A program made the position numbers and the translations under genes. A stretch of DNA of 61,374 nt. Origin: JABDJZ01 sp047619685 (lineage in GTDB: Bacteria > Bacteroidota > Rhodothermia > Rhodothermales > UBA10348). Under the pieces are notes generated by a model. It did not search any database and was not told where the DNA came from. It was given only the letters and a program-made list of their open reading frames with translations. The stretch spans positions 1 to 61,374 of the forward strand of contig JBLHLC010000025.1 in assembly GCA_047619685.1 (NCBI GenBank), written 5' to 3'. Below, one piece after another: positions 42,836-51,080 of this stretch. Numbering within the stretch: position 1 is the first letter of the stretch; every line of letters begins with the position of its first letter.

Positions 42836-45800
42836 ATGAATAGGACCTTTCCGACACGCTATTTCAATCTCTTTGCCCTCGCACTGCTGGTGGTAATTGT
42901 TGGGTGGAAACTGAGCGTGAGATCGAATCAGATCGACACCCTCAAGGGCAAGCAGGTACCGCTTCCCGAAAACCTGGACGATTTCGTCAAGGATCGGGCG
43001 GCGGCAATCCAATTGGGCAAGGCCCTGTTTTGGGATATGCAGTTGGGCTCCGATGGCGTCCAGACCTGTGCCAGTTGCCACTTCAATGCGGGTGCGGACA
43101 ACCGCGTCAAGAACCAGATGAGTCCTGCAGGGAAAGACCATCCTGACAGGACCTTCTCTTTCGGCGGCCCCAACTTTACGCTCCAGGCATTCGACTTCCC
43201 GTTGAACAAGGAGGCCAATGAAGTGGTGTCCTCCCAGGGTGTCTACCACGCCATCTTCCTGGGCGCTGACCCGGGAGCGGGTCAGGACAACGTGGATCCC
43301 CAGCCGGATCCAACCTTCAATGTGAACGGCCTCAACACCCGTGCTGTCGAGCCCAGGAACACGCCCACAATTATCAATTCGATCTTCGGATTCCGCGGAT
43401 TGTGGGACAGCAGGGCCAACAATCAGTTTAACGGCAACAATCCGTTCGGCCCGCGCGATCAGAACGCCAAGATCTGGATCAAGAACGGGAGCACGGTTTG
43501 GGAAGAGCGGGTTCTGCTCTCGAATGCCGCCATGGCATCCGTAGCGGTAGGGCCGCCCACCGATTTCCTGGAGGTGGGTTCGATTGCGAGAACCTGGCCC
43601 TTTATCGGCAAGCGGCTCCTGACTGCCAAGCCCCTCAAAGGGCAGGAGGTCGATCCTTCCGACTCACACCTGGCGTATATCCGAGACAATTATGGCAAGG
43701 GCCTGACAGGTACCTACGAAGACCTTATCAAGCGAGCCTTCCGGGATAAACTCTGGAGCGACAACCCCGTTGCGTGGAGGGTGGACGGGTTCAACCAGAC
43801 GGTGGAATTCAGTCAGACGGAGGACAACTTCTCGTTCTTCGCCGGAGTCTCCATGATGATGTACCTGTCTACTCAGGTATCGGACGAGTCGCGATTCGAC
43901 GACTATGCCCAGGGCAATCACTACGCATTGTCGACGCAGGAGCAGGCAGGACTGGACGTTTTCCTGAACAAGGGCCGTTGTGTGGACTGTCATGCCGGAC
44001 CCGATCTCACCAACGCGGGCTTCAATCTGCAGGCAAAAGCCGCGCAGGAGGCGCTGGTTAACACGTTCCGCCGCCGAGACGGCAAGGTGGCGCTTTTCGA
44101 TCGGGGATCGACCAACATCGGCGTCAGGAAGTTTGATGACGACCAAGGGCAGGGGCGAAACGATGACTTCGGAAACGACCTCTCCTTCGCCGAACAGCAT
44201 GCCTCCAACGACAAGCACGATCCTTTTTGGGTCGATCCCACCACATTCGACGTGCCCTTGGCAAACCAGCCCGTTGTGGCCATCGAGGGTGCTTTCAAGA
44301 CCCCGGGACTTCGAAACATCGGACTCACGGCCCCCTACATGCATAATGGCGGATTCGCCACGCTGCGCCAGGTCGTTGACTTCTTTGACCGGGGAGGCGA
44401 CTTCACCCAGGAAAACGCAGCGTTCGCCCATCCGGCCATCCAACCGCTCTACCTGAGCGACTACGAAAAAGACGCCCTGGTTGCCTTCATGCTCACGCTC
44501 ACCGATGAGCGAGTCCGCATGCACCGTGCGCCTTTTGACCATCCGCAGATCCTTGTTCCGGACGGACATACGGGCAATCAGGCCTATGTGGTAGACGACG
44601 GCTCCGGGCAGGCTGTAACCGACTTTATCGACATCCCCGCGGTCGGCAGGTACGGGTATAGCAGCCTTCCCTCCGTCCTTCGCGGCTTCCACGAGAACAT
44701 CGGACTCACACACTTCGACGGCACCCCCGGTGCCGGCGACCAGGCTGATCTGGCCATCTTCAAGCGCTTCAGCGATACCGCCGGTACTACCGTGGGCGAC
44801 GCCGTCCTCATCGAGATCCAGGTCACCAATGCCGGCCCGGGCGCAGCGCCCTCCGTCATTGTGACGGACGACCTGCCGGCCTCCCTCGAGTACGGGTGGG
44901 ACACGGAAGTCGCGAGTCAGGGGCAGGTCTCTGTGCACGATGGGCAAGTCACCTGGGAGGTCGGAGAGATCTGGCCTGGCGAAATGGCCATGCTGAGTTT
45001 CCGCGCGACGGTGAAGTACCCGTATTACGGGACCATCACCAATACGGCGGAGGTGCGTCACGGCTCGGCAGTCGTGGATCCCTATCCGACCAACAACTCG
45101 TCAACCGCGACCTTCGAGGCGCTGGTTCCCATGCAGTTCCCACCCAAGGTGCAGATCCAGGCTGGCACCTTCTGGCGGGACGGCGCGAACAACGTCCATC
45201 CGGTTGTGGGCACCTACAACCGCGGCGTGTACCGCGGACTGCCCCCCGGACAGACTTCCGTCCAACTCTGGGTAGAGGCCAACGAAGGACTTCCCAACCC
45301 GGTCATCGTTAACGACGCCATCACGACCGCGGCGAACGACATCTATATCGCGACCTGGGGTTATGAAGGCGTATACAAGTCGACAGACGGTGGCCGCACA
45401 TGGAAGGGAGCCATCTTTCATGACGAAACCGGCCTCACCACAGGAAGCCTGATTGTCTACGCTATCGAGGAGGGTCCCGACGGGACGCTTTATGCCTCGG
45501 CAGATCGAGGCCGAATCTTCCGTTCGCTGGACGGTGGCGGGACATGGCACTTTGCGGGCGAACTTCCCGGCGCCAGTTCGGACGTGACGTGGGCCCTGGC
45601 CGCGCACCCCACCAAGCCGGGCTTTGTGTTCGCGGGCACGTTCGGCAATGGCGTGTTTGCGACCGACAACTACGGACTGACCTGGTCACGGCTTGAGGGT
45701 CGAGGACTGGGCGACGACGGACGAATTCAGGTCTTCGACATCGAGTTTGATCCTGCGACGCCGGAAAAACCCACCCTCTGGGCGGCGACGGCCCGCGGCG

Positions 45801-46390
45801 TCTACCGATCCATGGACCTGGGCGGAAACTGGCAGGAACTGAACGGCGGTCTTTATCCCTTCCGCGAGGCGCGGTCGCTGGCCTTCCATCCGGATAGCGA
45901 TGGTCCGGTGTTCGCCGCGGTGTGGGGTGGTGGCGTCTACAAACTCACCAACAGGAAGCACAACACCGTGTGGGAGTTCGTCGACATGGACGGAGCCAAC
46001 GTGACGACGGTCTTCTACGAGCCCACCAGCGGCAGTTTGGCGGCTGGTACGGCTTCGGCAGGGTTCACCCTCATGTCGGTCGGTGCGGCAGCAACGGACA
46101 TCGACCCGGAAGTCCTGGAGGTCCCCGTTTCCATGGCCCTGGACCAGAACTTCCCGAACCCGTTCAACCCCACCACGAACATCAGCTTCGAGTTGTCGGA
46201 ATCGTCCAAGGTCAGGTTGGCCGTGTACGACGTCCTGGGACGTGAAATGCGCGTCCTTTCCAACAGTCAGTTGACTGCGGGTCGGCACGAAATCAGCTTC
46301 GACGCCTCGGGACTTCCAAGCGGAACGTATCTCTACCGGCTGGACACAGCGCAAGGATCGTTCACACGGACCATGAGCCTGCTTAAATAG
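42836..46390 (+). CDS. Secreted di-haem cytochrome c peroxidase fused to DUF11, BNR propeller and T9SS sorting domain
   Basis: A 1184-residue protein. ATG 42836 gives an N-terminal signal/anchor (NLFALALLVVIVGWKL) and has AGGA nine bases upstream; the frame is open earlier but without a signal. Residues about 25-580 are a MauG/CcpA-like di-haem peroxidase: first haem site TCASCH with LGKALFWDMQLGSDGVQ, second haem site CVDCH, and TPGLRNIGLTAPYMHNGGF. A DUF11 domain follows (IQVTNAGPGAAPSVIVTDDLP). BNR/Asp-box repeats come next (STDGGRTWKG, SLDGGGTWHF, SMDLGGNWQE). The C-terminus is a type-A sorting domain (NFPNPFNPTTNISFELSES...GTYLYRLDT...MSLLK). It likely reduces peroxide or oxidises a substrate outside the cell. 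A strong terminator follows 35 bp after the stop. Confidence 0.9.
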   Translation: MNRTFPTRYFNLFALALLVVIVGWKLSVRSNQIDTLKGKQVPLPENLDDFVKDRAAAIQLGKALFWDMQLGSDGVQTCASCHFNAGADNRVKNQMSPAGKDHPDRTFSFGGPNFTLQAFDFPLNKEANEVVSSQGVYHAIFLGADPGAGQDNVDPQPDPTFNVNGLNTRAVEPRNTPTIINSIFGFRGLWDSRANNQFNGNNPFGPRDQNAKIWIKNGSTVWEERVLLSNAAMASVAVGPPTDFLEVGSIARTWPFIGKRLLTAKPLKGQEVDPSDSHLAYIRDNYGKGLTGTYEDLIKRAFRDKLWSDNPVAWRVDGFNQTVEFSQTEDNFSFFAGVSMMMYLSTQVSDESRFDDYAQGNHYALSTQEQAGLDVFLNKGRCVDCHAGPDLTNAGFNLQAKAAQEALVNTFRRRDGKVALFDRGSTNIGVRKFDDDQGQGRNDDFGNDLSFAEQHASNDKHDPFWVDPTTFDVPLANQPVVAIEGAFKTPGLRNIGLTAPYMHNGGFATLRQVVDFFDRGGDFTQENAAFAHPAIQPLYLSDYEKDALVAFMLTLTDERVRMHRAPFDHPQILVPDGHTGNQAYVVDDGSGQAVTDFIDIPAVGRYGYSSLPSVLRGFHENIGLTHFDGTPGAGDQADLAIFKRFSDTAGTTVGDAVLIEIQVTNAGPGAAPSVIVTDDLPASLEYGWDTEVASQGQVSVHDGQVTWEVGEIWPGEMAMLSFRATVKYPYYGTITNTAEVRHGSAVVDPYPTNNSSTATFEALVPMQFPPKVQIQAGTFWRDGANNVHPVVGTYNRGVYRGLPPGQTSVQLWVEANEGLPNPVIVNDAITTAANDIYIATWGYEGVYKSTDGGRTWKGAIFHDETGLTTGSLIVYAIEEGPDGTLYASADRGRIFRSLDGGGTWHFAGELPGASSDVTWALAAHPTKPGFVFAGTFGNGVFATDNYGLTWSRLEGRGLGDDGRIQVFDIEFDPATPEKPTLWAATARGVYRSMDLGGNWQELNGGLYPFREARSLAFHPDSDGPVFAAVWGGGVYKLTNRKHNTVWEFVDMDGANVTTVFYEPTSGSLAAGTASAGFTLMSVGAAATDIDPEVLEVPVSMALDQNFPNPFNPTTNISFELSESSKVRLAVYDVLGREMRVLSNSQLTAGRHEISFDASGLPSGTYLYRLDTAQGSFTRTMSLLK

Positions 46391-46425
46391 GCTCCGGCTC
46401 TTACCAACGTTGAGGACCACTTTGG

Positions 46426-46465
46426 AAATAGCGGCCGCACCTTTACGGGCGCGGCCGCTATTTTT
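46426..46465 (+). terminator. Strong intrinsic terminator
   Basis: AAATAGCGGCCGC (46426-46438) pairs perfectly with GCGGCCGCTATTT (46451-46463). This gives a 13-bp stem with a 12-base loop, ending in a run of five T. It terminates the peroxidase gene; the next gene (egtB) starts 88 bp later and needs its own promoter. Confidence 0.88.
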
Positions 46466-46553
46466 GTCTCCAAGAATTCCATGTCACATATACCCGCCAA
46501 GAAACCCCGGCGGGAGGGCTCCCGTTGTCTGAGGCCAACCAGACTCCGTTCGA

Positions 46554-47810
46554 ATGCCGGCCAAAACCTCCCCATCCAAGAATGCCTCGGTAACCGACAG
46601 ATTCCGCGCAATCCGCGGCTTCACGGAAGGCCTCTGCCAAACGCTGGTCCCGGAAGATTTCGTGATCCAGTCAATGACCGACTGCAGCCCCCTGCGGTGG
46701 CATCTGGCTCATACGACGTGGTTCTTCGAGACCTTCGTCCTGAGTGAGTTTGCCGACGGATACAAGCTGTATGACGACCAATTCCCGTACCTCTTCAACT
46801 CGTATTACATCCAGGCGGGCGAGCGTTTCGACAGGCCGCGGCGAGGCCTTCTCTCCAGGCCCACTGTGGCGGACATTTTTGCTTATAGGGCACATGTAGA
46901 CCAAGCCATGGAGGGCTTCCTGGCAGAAGCATCGCCCAGTGAACGGCTAGCGGCTGCACCAGTACTGGAGATTGGCCTGAATCATGAACAGCAGCACCAG
47001 GAGTTGATGCTGACGGACGTGAAACACATGCTGGCCCAGAATCCGCTCAACCCGGTGTTCAGGCCCTGTGACCTGCCCTCGATCGCAAATACTGCGTTGA
47101 CCTGGTACCGATTTGAGGAAGGGATTCGCCACATTGGTCACGAGGGAGAGGAGTTCTGCTACGACAACGAGTTGCCTCGCCATCGCGTATTCCTGGAGCC
47201 GTTTGAGCTGGCCAGCCGGCTCGTCACAAACTCGGAGTTTGCGGCTTTTGTGGACGACGGCGGATATCGTGATCCACTGCTCTGGCTGTCTGAGGGTTGG
47301 AATACGCTGCAGAACGAGGGTTGGACAAAACCCATGTACTGGGAGCGCCACGATGGTGGATGGCGCGAGTTCACCCTCTCGGGTCTCCATGCGCTTGATC
47401 CATCGGCGCCTGCCTGCCACTTGAGTTTCTTTGAGGCGGATGCCTACGCCAGATGGGCTGGTGCCCGGTTGCCCACCGAATTCGAGTTGGAGGCCGCGGT
47501 GGGCGAAACGGGCGCGCCGGCCCAGGATGGCCATTTTGTAGACGAAGGCTTCCTTCACCCGATTGGCGGAGATGCGTTGATGGGCGACCTCTGGCAGTGG
47601 ACGAGCAGCTCGTACGGCCCCTATCCCGGCTATTCTCCGCCGCCAGGCGCGCTCGGGGAGTACAACGGGAAGTTCATGTGCAACCAGTACGTGCTTCGAG
47701 GAGGGTCCTGCGCCACAAGCCAATCCCAAGTGAGAGATACCTACAGGAATTTCTTCCCGGCCTACGCGCGGTGGCAGTTCTCCGGCATCCGCCTGGCGAG
47801 GTCTCTTTAA
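46554..47810 (+). CDS. egtB: Ergothioneine biosynthesis protein EgtB (non-haem iron sulfoxide synthase)
   Basis: A 418-residue EgtB. The N-terminal DinB-like domain carries the iron-binding histidines: WHLAH (H50/H53) and HEQQH (H144, H148). The C-terminal FGE-sulfatase-like lectin-fold domain has NELPRHRVFLEPFELASRLV, CHLSFFEADAYARWAGARLPTEFE, DLWQWTSSSYGPYPGY and VLRGGSCATS...YRNFFPAYARWQFSGIRLA. It couples trimethylhistidine (hercynine) to a thiol donor (cysteine or gamma-glutamylcysteine) with oxygen. ATG 46554 is the start. The TAA stop shares its last A with the ATG of egtD. No egtA, egtC or egtE is present nearby, which suggests a cysteine-using type or genes elsewhere. Probable antioxidant role. 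Confidence 0.93.
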   Translation: MPAKTSPSKNASVTDRFRAIRGFTEGLCQTLVPEDFVIQSMTDCSPLRWHLAHTTWFFETFVLSEFADGYKLYDDQFPYLFNSYYIQAGERFDRPRRGLLSRPTVADIFAYRAHVDQAMEGFLAEASPSERLAAAPVLEIGLNHEQQHQELMLTDVKHMLAQNPLNPVFRPCDLPSIANTALTWYRFEEGIRHIGHEGEEFCYDNELPRHRVFLEPFELASRLVTNSEFAAFVDDGGYRDPLLWLSEGWNTLQNEGWTKPMYWERHDGGWREFTLSGLHALDPSAPACHLSFFEADAYARWAGARLPTEFELEAAVGETGAPAQDGHFVDEGFLHPIGGDALMGDLWQWTSSSYGPYPGYSPPPGALGEYNGKFMCNQYVLRGGSCATSQSQVRDTYRNFFPAYARWQFSGIRLARSL

Positions 47811-48784
47811 TGGGAGACATTGTGAGCCCAATCGGGCTTTTTATTGACGCGGAGCCCAAGGAAGACTCGGTGTTGGACGAAGTGGTGGCCGGGCTGACCA
47901 GCACTCCCCGGCGGCTACCGCCCAAGTTGTTCTACGATGCCGAGGGCTCGCGTCTGTTTGACGCCATCTGCGAGTTGGAGGAATACTACCCCACACGCAC
48001 CGAGGCGGGTATCATGTCTGCGTACGTGGACGAGATGGTAGATGCTGTGGGCCCTGGTGCGGCTCTCGTGGAATACGGAAGCGGAAGCAGCCTGAAGACC
48101 GAAATACTGCTCTCCGCCCTCGGAGACCTTGTGGCCTACCTGCCGATTGATATCTCTCGGGATCATCTGCTGGCGAGCGCGAACCGAATTGGAGACAATC
48201 ATCCCGGCCTGCAGGTCTTGCCAGTCTGCGCCGACTATACGTTACATATTCCGGGCCTGACGGAGTTTACCGCGCGGCACCGCACGGTCGTCTACTTTCC
48301 GGGGTCGACTATTGGCAATTTCGATCCGCCGCACGCGAAGCAATTCCTGGCGGGTGTAGCCACGTTGGTGGGTCCGGGCGGGGGTATGCTCATTGGGGTT
48401 GACCTGAAAAAGCACCCTGCGCGGCTCGAGGCTGCGTATGACGACGCGCTCGGGGTGACGGCGGCCTTCAACCTCAACATGCTGCGCCACATCAATGCCA
48501 GGCTCGGCGAGGTCTTCGATGTGGGTGCCTTCAGGCATCGTGCGGTCTGGAACGCTGCCTGTGGTCGGGTCGAGATGCACCTGGTGGCCTCTCGGGCACA
48601 GGAGATCCGTATGGACGGGCGTCTCTTTGAGATTGCCGCTGGCGAATCCATTGTGACCGAACACTCCTACAAATACACGGTCGAGGGATTCCGGGCCCTG
48701 GCCTTGTCCGCCGGCTTCGATTCGGCCAAGGTCTGGACAGACAAGAAACACTTCTTCTCCATTCACTACCTGGTCGCCCGGTAG
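47810..48784 (+). CDS. egtD: L-histidine N-alpha-methyltransferase EgtD
   Basis: A 324-residue SAM-dependent methyltransferase that trimethylates histidine to hercynine, the first step of ergothioneine synthesis. Visible features are the family N-terminus LPPKLFYDAEGSRLFDAICEL...YYPTRTE, the SAM site VEYGSGSSLKTEILL (87-101), YLPIDIS, YFPGSTIGNF and GGGMLIGVDLKK. The frame is open far upstream within egtB. The start is set at ATG 47810, which overlaps the egtB stop by one base (TAATG), giving normal family length and translational coupling. It ends 32 bp before the convergent thioesterase gene. Confidence 0.94.
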   Translation: MGDIVSPIGLFIDAEPKEDSVLDEVVAGLTSTPRRLPPKLFYDAEGSRLFDAICELEEYYPTRTEAGIMSAYVDEMVDAVGPGAALVEYGSGSSLKTEILLSALGDLVAYLPIDISRDHLLASANRIGDNHPGLQVLPVCADYTLHIPGLTEFTARHRTVVYFPGSTIGNFDPPHAKQFLAGVATLVGPGGGMLIGVDLKKHPARLEAAYDDALGVTAAFNLNMLRHINARLGEVFDVGAFRHRAVWNAACGRVEMHLVASRAQEIRMDGRLFEIAAGESIVTEHSYKYTVEGFRALALSAGFDSAKVWTDKKHFFSIHYLVAR

Positions 48785-48816
48785 GCAACAACCCGCCAGG
48801 CGACAACCCGCAGCAG

Positions 48817-49260
48817 CTATCCTCGGGTCAGCACGGCCATCGTCAGGCGGCCTATCGAAACCAGTCGGTCGCTCTCGTCCCGGATGGTCGTCTCCCAGAC
48901 CTGGGTAGATCGTCCCAGATGTATTGGCCTGGCGGTGGCCGTCACCACGCCTGAAGTGACCGCCCGGAGATGGTTTGCGTTGATCTCCAGACCGACGCAG
49001 TAGTGCGTGGCCTGGTCTACACAGAAGGCCGCAGCCACTGAACCAACGGTTTCAGCCAGCGCCAACGAAGCGCCGCCGTGGAGAATCCCGTGAGGTTGTT
49101 TTGTGGTGTCGTCTACCGGCATCGTGGCCCGTAGGAAATCAGAACCCACCTCGACCACTTCAATGCCCAGATGGGTCACCATCGTGTTTTCGTTCCGAGC
49201 ATTTACCTCTGAGAGGCTCGGCGTCTTCACCCAGATAGCTTCGGCCTTGTGGTCAGGCAT
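48817..49260 (-). CDS. Hotdog-fold acyl-CoA thioesterase (PaaI/YdiI-like)
   Basis: A 147-residue single-hotdog thioesterase. The active-site motif HGGASLALAETVGS (about 61-74) carries the catalytic glutamate. The pattern is typical of the PaaI/MenI group: a conserved GLEINANHLRAVTSGVVTATARP stretch and C-terminal strands IGRLTMAVL. It releases CoA from acyl- or aryl-CoA; the exact acyl group is not determinable. Its ATG at 49260 overlaps the end of the acyl-CoA synthetase gene by 8 bp, so synthetase and thioesterase are translationally coupled. The pair may balance CoA levels. Last gene of the 52745-48817 operon. Confidence 0.87.
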   Translation of the reverse strand: MPDHKAEAIWVKTPSLSEVNARNENTMVTHLGIEVVEVGSDFLRATMPVDDTTKQPHGILHGGASLALAETVGSVAAAFCVDQATHYCVGLEINANHLRAVTSGVVTATARPIHLGRSTQVWETTIRDESDRLVSIGRLTMAVLTRG

Positions 49261-51037
49261 AAAGAGCCTCTATCTCGTCGCTGTATCGCTCCCGAATCGC
49301 GGAGCGGCGCACCTTGAGCGTTGGTGTGAGTTCGCCTGCCTCGACTGTCAGCGAACCCGGGAGAAGTGCTATTTTTTTGATCTGCTCCACCTTGGACAAC
49401 CGACGGTTGACGCTTTCCACGTGCTCCCAGATAAGCGATTTCGCCTGACTTCGATCGACCTGCGACTTGGGGTCCAGTACAATCAGCGCGCTCAAAAATC
49501 TGCGACGGTCACCGATGACCACGGCCTCCTCGACCAGAGGGCTGCTTTTTATGGCCTCCTCAATGTTGCGGGGAGATATGTTCTTACCACCGGCGGTTAT
49601 GAGAATTTCCTTCTTCCGGCCGGTCACGTAGAGGTAGCCATCCTCGTCCAGATGCCCCAGGTCTCCGGAATAAAGCCATCCGTCCTTCAGGACTTCGGCG
49701 GTCTCAGCCGGGTCCTGAAAGTAGCCCAGGAAGACGTGATCGCCCCTGATCAGGATTTCGCCATCTTCCGCAATACGCACCTCGGAACCGCGGAACGGCC
49801 GTCCGACGCTCCCCCACCGGGTCTCTCCCGGCCTGTTGTTGGTCGTGGGCCCAGACCCTTCCGTCTGACCATACACCTCGCGTAGGGGCAGATCCAGCGA
49901 AGCCAGGTCGCTCAATACCTCAAGGCTGATGGGGGCGGCCCCGGTCAAAAGGACCTGCGCCCGCGAAAGGCCAAGCACGGCCCGAATCCTCCGAAAAAGA
50001 AGCCGCGATGCCAAGGCATACTGCATCTTCAGTACGGGCCCGATCGGGTGTCCCTGGGCTTGGGCAGTATGGTATGCCAGGCCCACTGCGCGAGACCACG
50101 CCGCAACCTTCGCCTTGGTGCCCGTGGCCTTGGCCAGTTTGGATGTCAGCCCGGCATGGATCTTCTCCCAGACCCGCGGCACGCCCAGGAAAACGTCCGG
50201 CTGAACCTCGACCAGGTTCTGCGGCATTTTCTCGATCGACTCGGCGTAGTAGATGGCCACGCCGAATGCCGCAGGTGCCAGCAAGGTCAATGCACGTTCG
50301 GCCGCGTGAGCCATGGGCAGGTAGGACAGCATCCTGGCGTCCTCCCGCACCACGTCCGGCAACAACTCGCGACCCATTTTTGTGGCGGCCACCAGGTTCT
50401 TGTGGGTCAGCATGGAGCCCTTGGGTGGCCCGGTGGTGCCCGATGTGTATATGAGAGTTCCAAGGTCCTGAGGCTGAATCCCTTCGAGCCGGGCCTCCAG
50501 ATCCTCGTCCGGGATATCCCTTCCGCGCTCCAGAAGCTGGGTCCACGACATATACCGCTCATCGGTGGCACCCGGGTCCTCCGGGTTCATCACGACCACA
50601 TGCTCAAGGTCTGGCAGGGCTTCGCGCACGGACAGCACTTTTTCCAGAACCGGACCCCATTCCACCACCGCAATCCTGGCGCAGGCGTGGCCCAGGATGT
50701 AACGGACCTGCTCGGCCGAACAGGAAGAGTACACGCCGACCGGGGTGCCACCAGAAGACATGGCGGCCAAATCCGAGATGGTCCACTGCGGCCGATTAAA
50801 GCCCATGATGCCTACAGCCTGTCCTTTCTCGAGGCCCAGGCTCATGAAACCTCGCGCTGCCAATCGGACCTGAGCCACGTAATCTGCCCAGTTGGTGGTT
50901 TCCCAATTCCCATCGGCCTTAACGGCGTACGCCGTCGCCTCGGGCTTGACGGAAGCCCAGTGCATGAACTGGCGGGGAATGGAATCGATCATAAGCGTGG
51001 TTGTCCGGCCGTCAGAATGGTACGAGATCCCATCCAC
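49253..51037 (-). CDS. Long-chain fatty acyl-CoA synthetase (AMP-forming)
   Basis: A 594-residue ANL-superfamily adenylating enzyme. Core motifs are YTSGTTGPPKGSMLTH (P-loop-like A3), YLPMAHAAER, VYGQTEGSGPTTNN (A5), DGWLYSGDLGHLDEDGYLYV (A7) and GRKKEILITAGGKNISP (A8), with the catalytic Lys near the C-terminus. Its length and domain content match bacterial long-chain FadD/FAA-type enzymes. It activates fatty acids for beta-oxidation or for the adjacent carboxylase. Start ATG 51037 is used; an internal ATG at 50992 (MIDSIPRQFMHW) is equally plausible. It lies 43 bp after the carboxylase gene. A second synthetase gene of the same family is at the right edge. Confidence 0.9.
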   Translation of the reverse strand: MDGISYHSDGRTTTLMIDSIPRQFMHWASVKPEATAYAVKADGNWETTNWADYVAQVRLAARGFMSLGLEKGQAVGIMGFNRPQWTISDLAAMSSGGTPVGVYSSCSAEQVRYILGHACARIAVVEWGPVLEKVLSVREALPDLEHVVVMNPEDPGATDERYMSWTQLLERGRDIPDEDLEARLEGIQPQDLGTLIYTSGTTGPPKGSMLTHKNLVAATKMGRELLPDVVREDARMLSYLPMAHAAERALTLLAPAAFGVAIYYAESIEKMPQNLVEVQPDVFLGVPRVWEKIHAGLTSKLAKATGTKAKVAAWSRAVGLAYHTAQAQGHPIGPVLKMQYALASRLLFRRIRAVLGLSRAQVLLTGAAPISLEVLSDLASLDLPLREVYGQTEGSGPTTNNRPGETRWGSVGRPFRGSEVRIAEDGEILIRGDHVFLGYFQDPAETAEVLKDGWLYSGDLGHLDEDGYLYVTGRKKEILITAGGKNISPRNIEEAIKSSPLVEEAVVIGDRRRFLSALIVLDPKSQVDRSQAKSLIWEHVESVNRRLSKVEQIKKIALLPGSLTVEAGELTPTLKVRRSAIRERYSDEIEALYA

Positions 51038-51080
51038 TCACAACAACATCGCCACAAGAGGTTCACACGGGCGAGCCGCT

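Noticed and set aside
43664..45061. 465-codon minus-strand frame opposite the peroxidase
   Set aside because: Antisense to haem-binding and BNR motifs on the plus strand. No domain seen.
46426..46465. GC-rich palindrome with two GCGGCCGC sites considered as a recombination site
   Set aside because: Stem, loop and T-run placement 35 bp after a stop codon are best explained by an intrinsic terminator.
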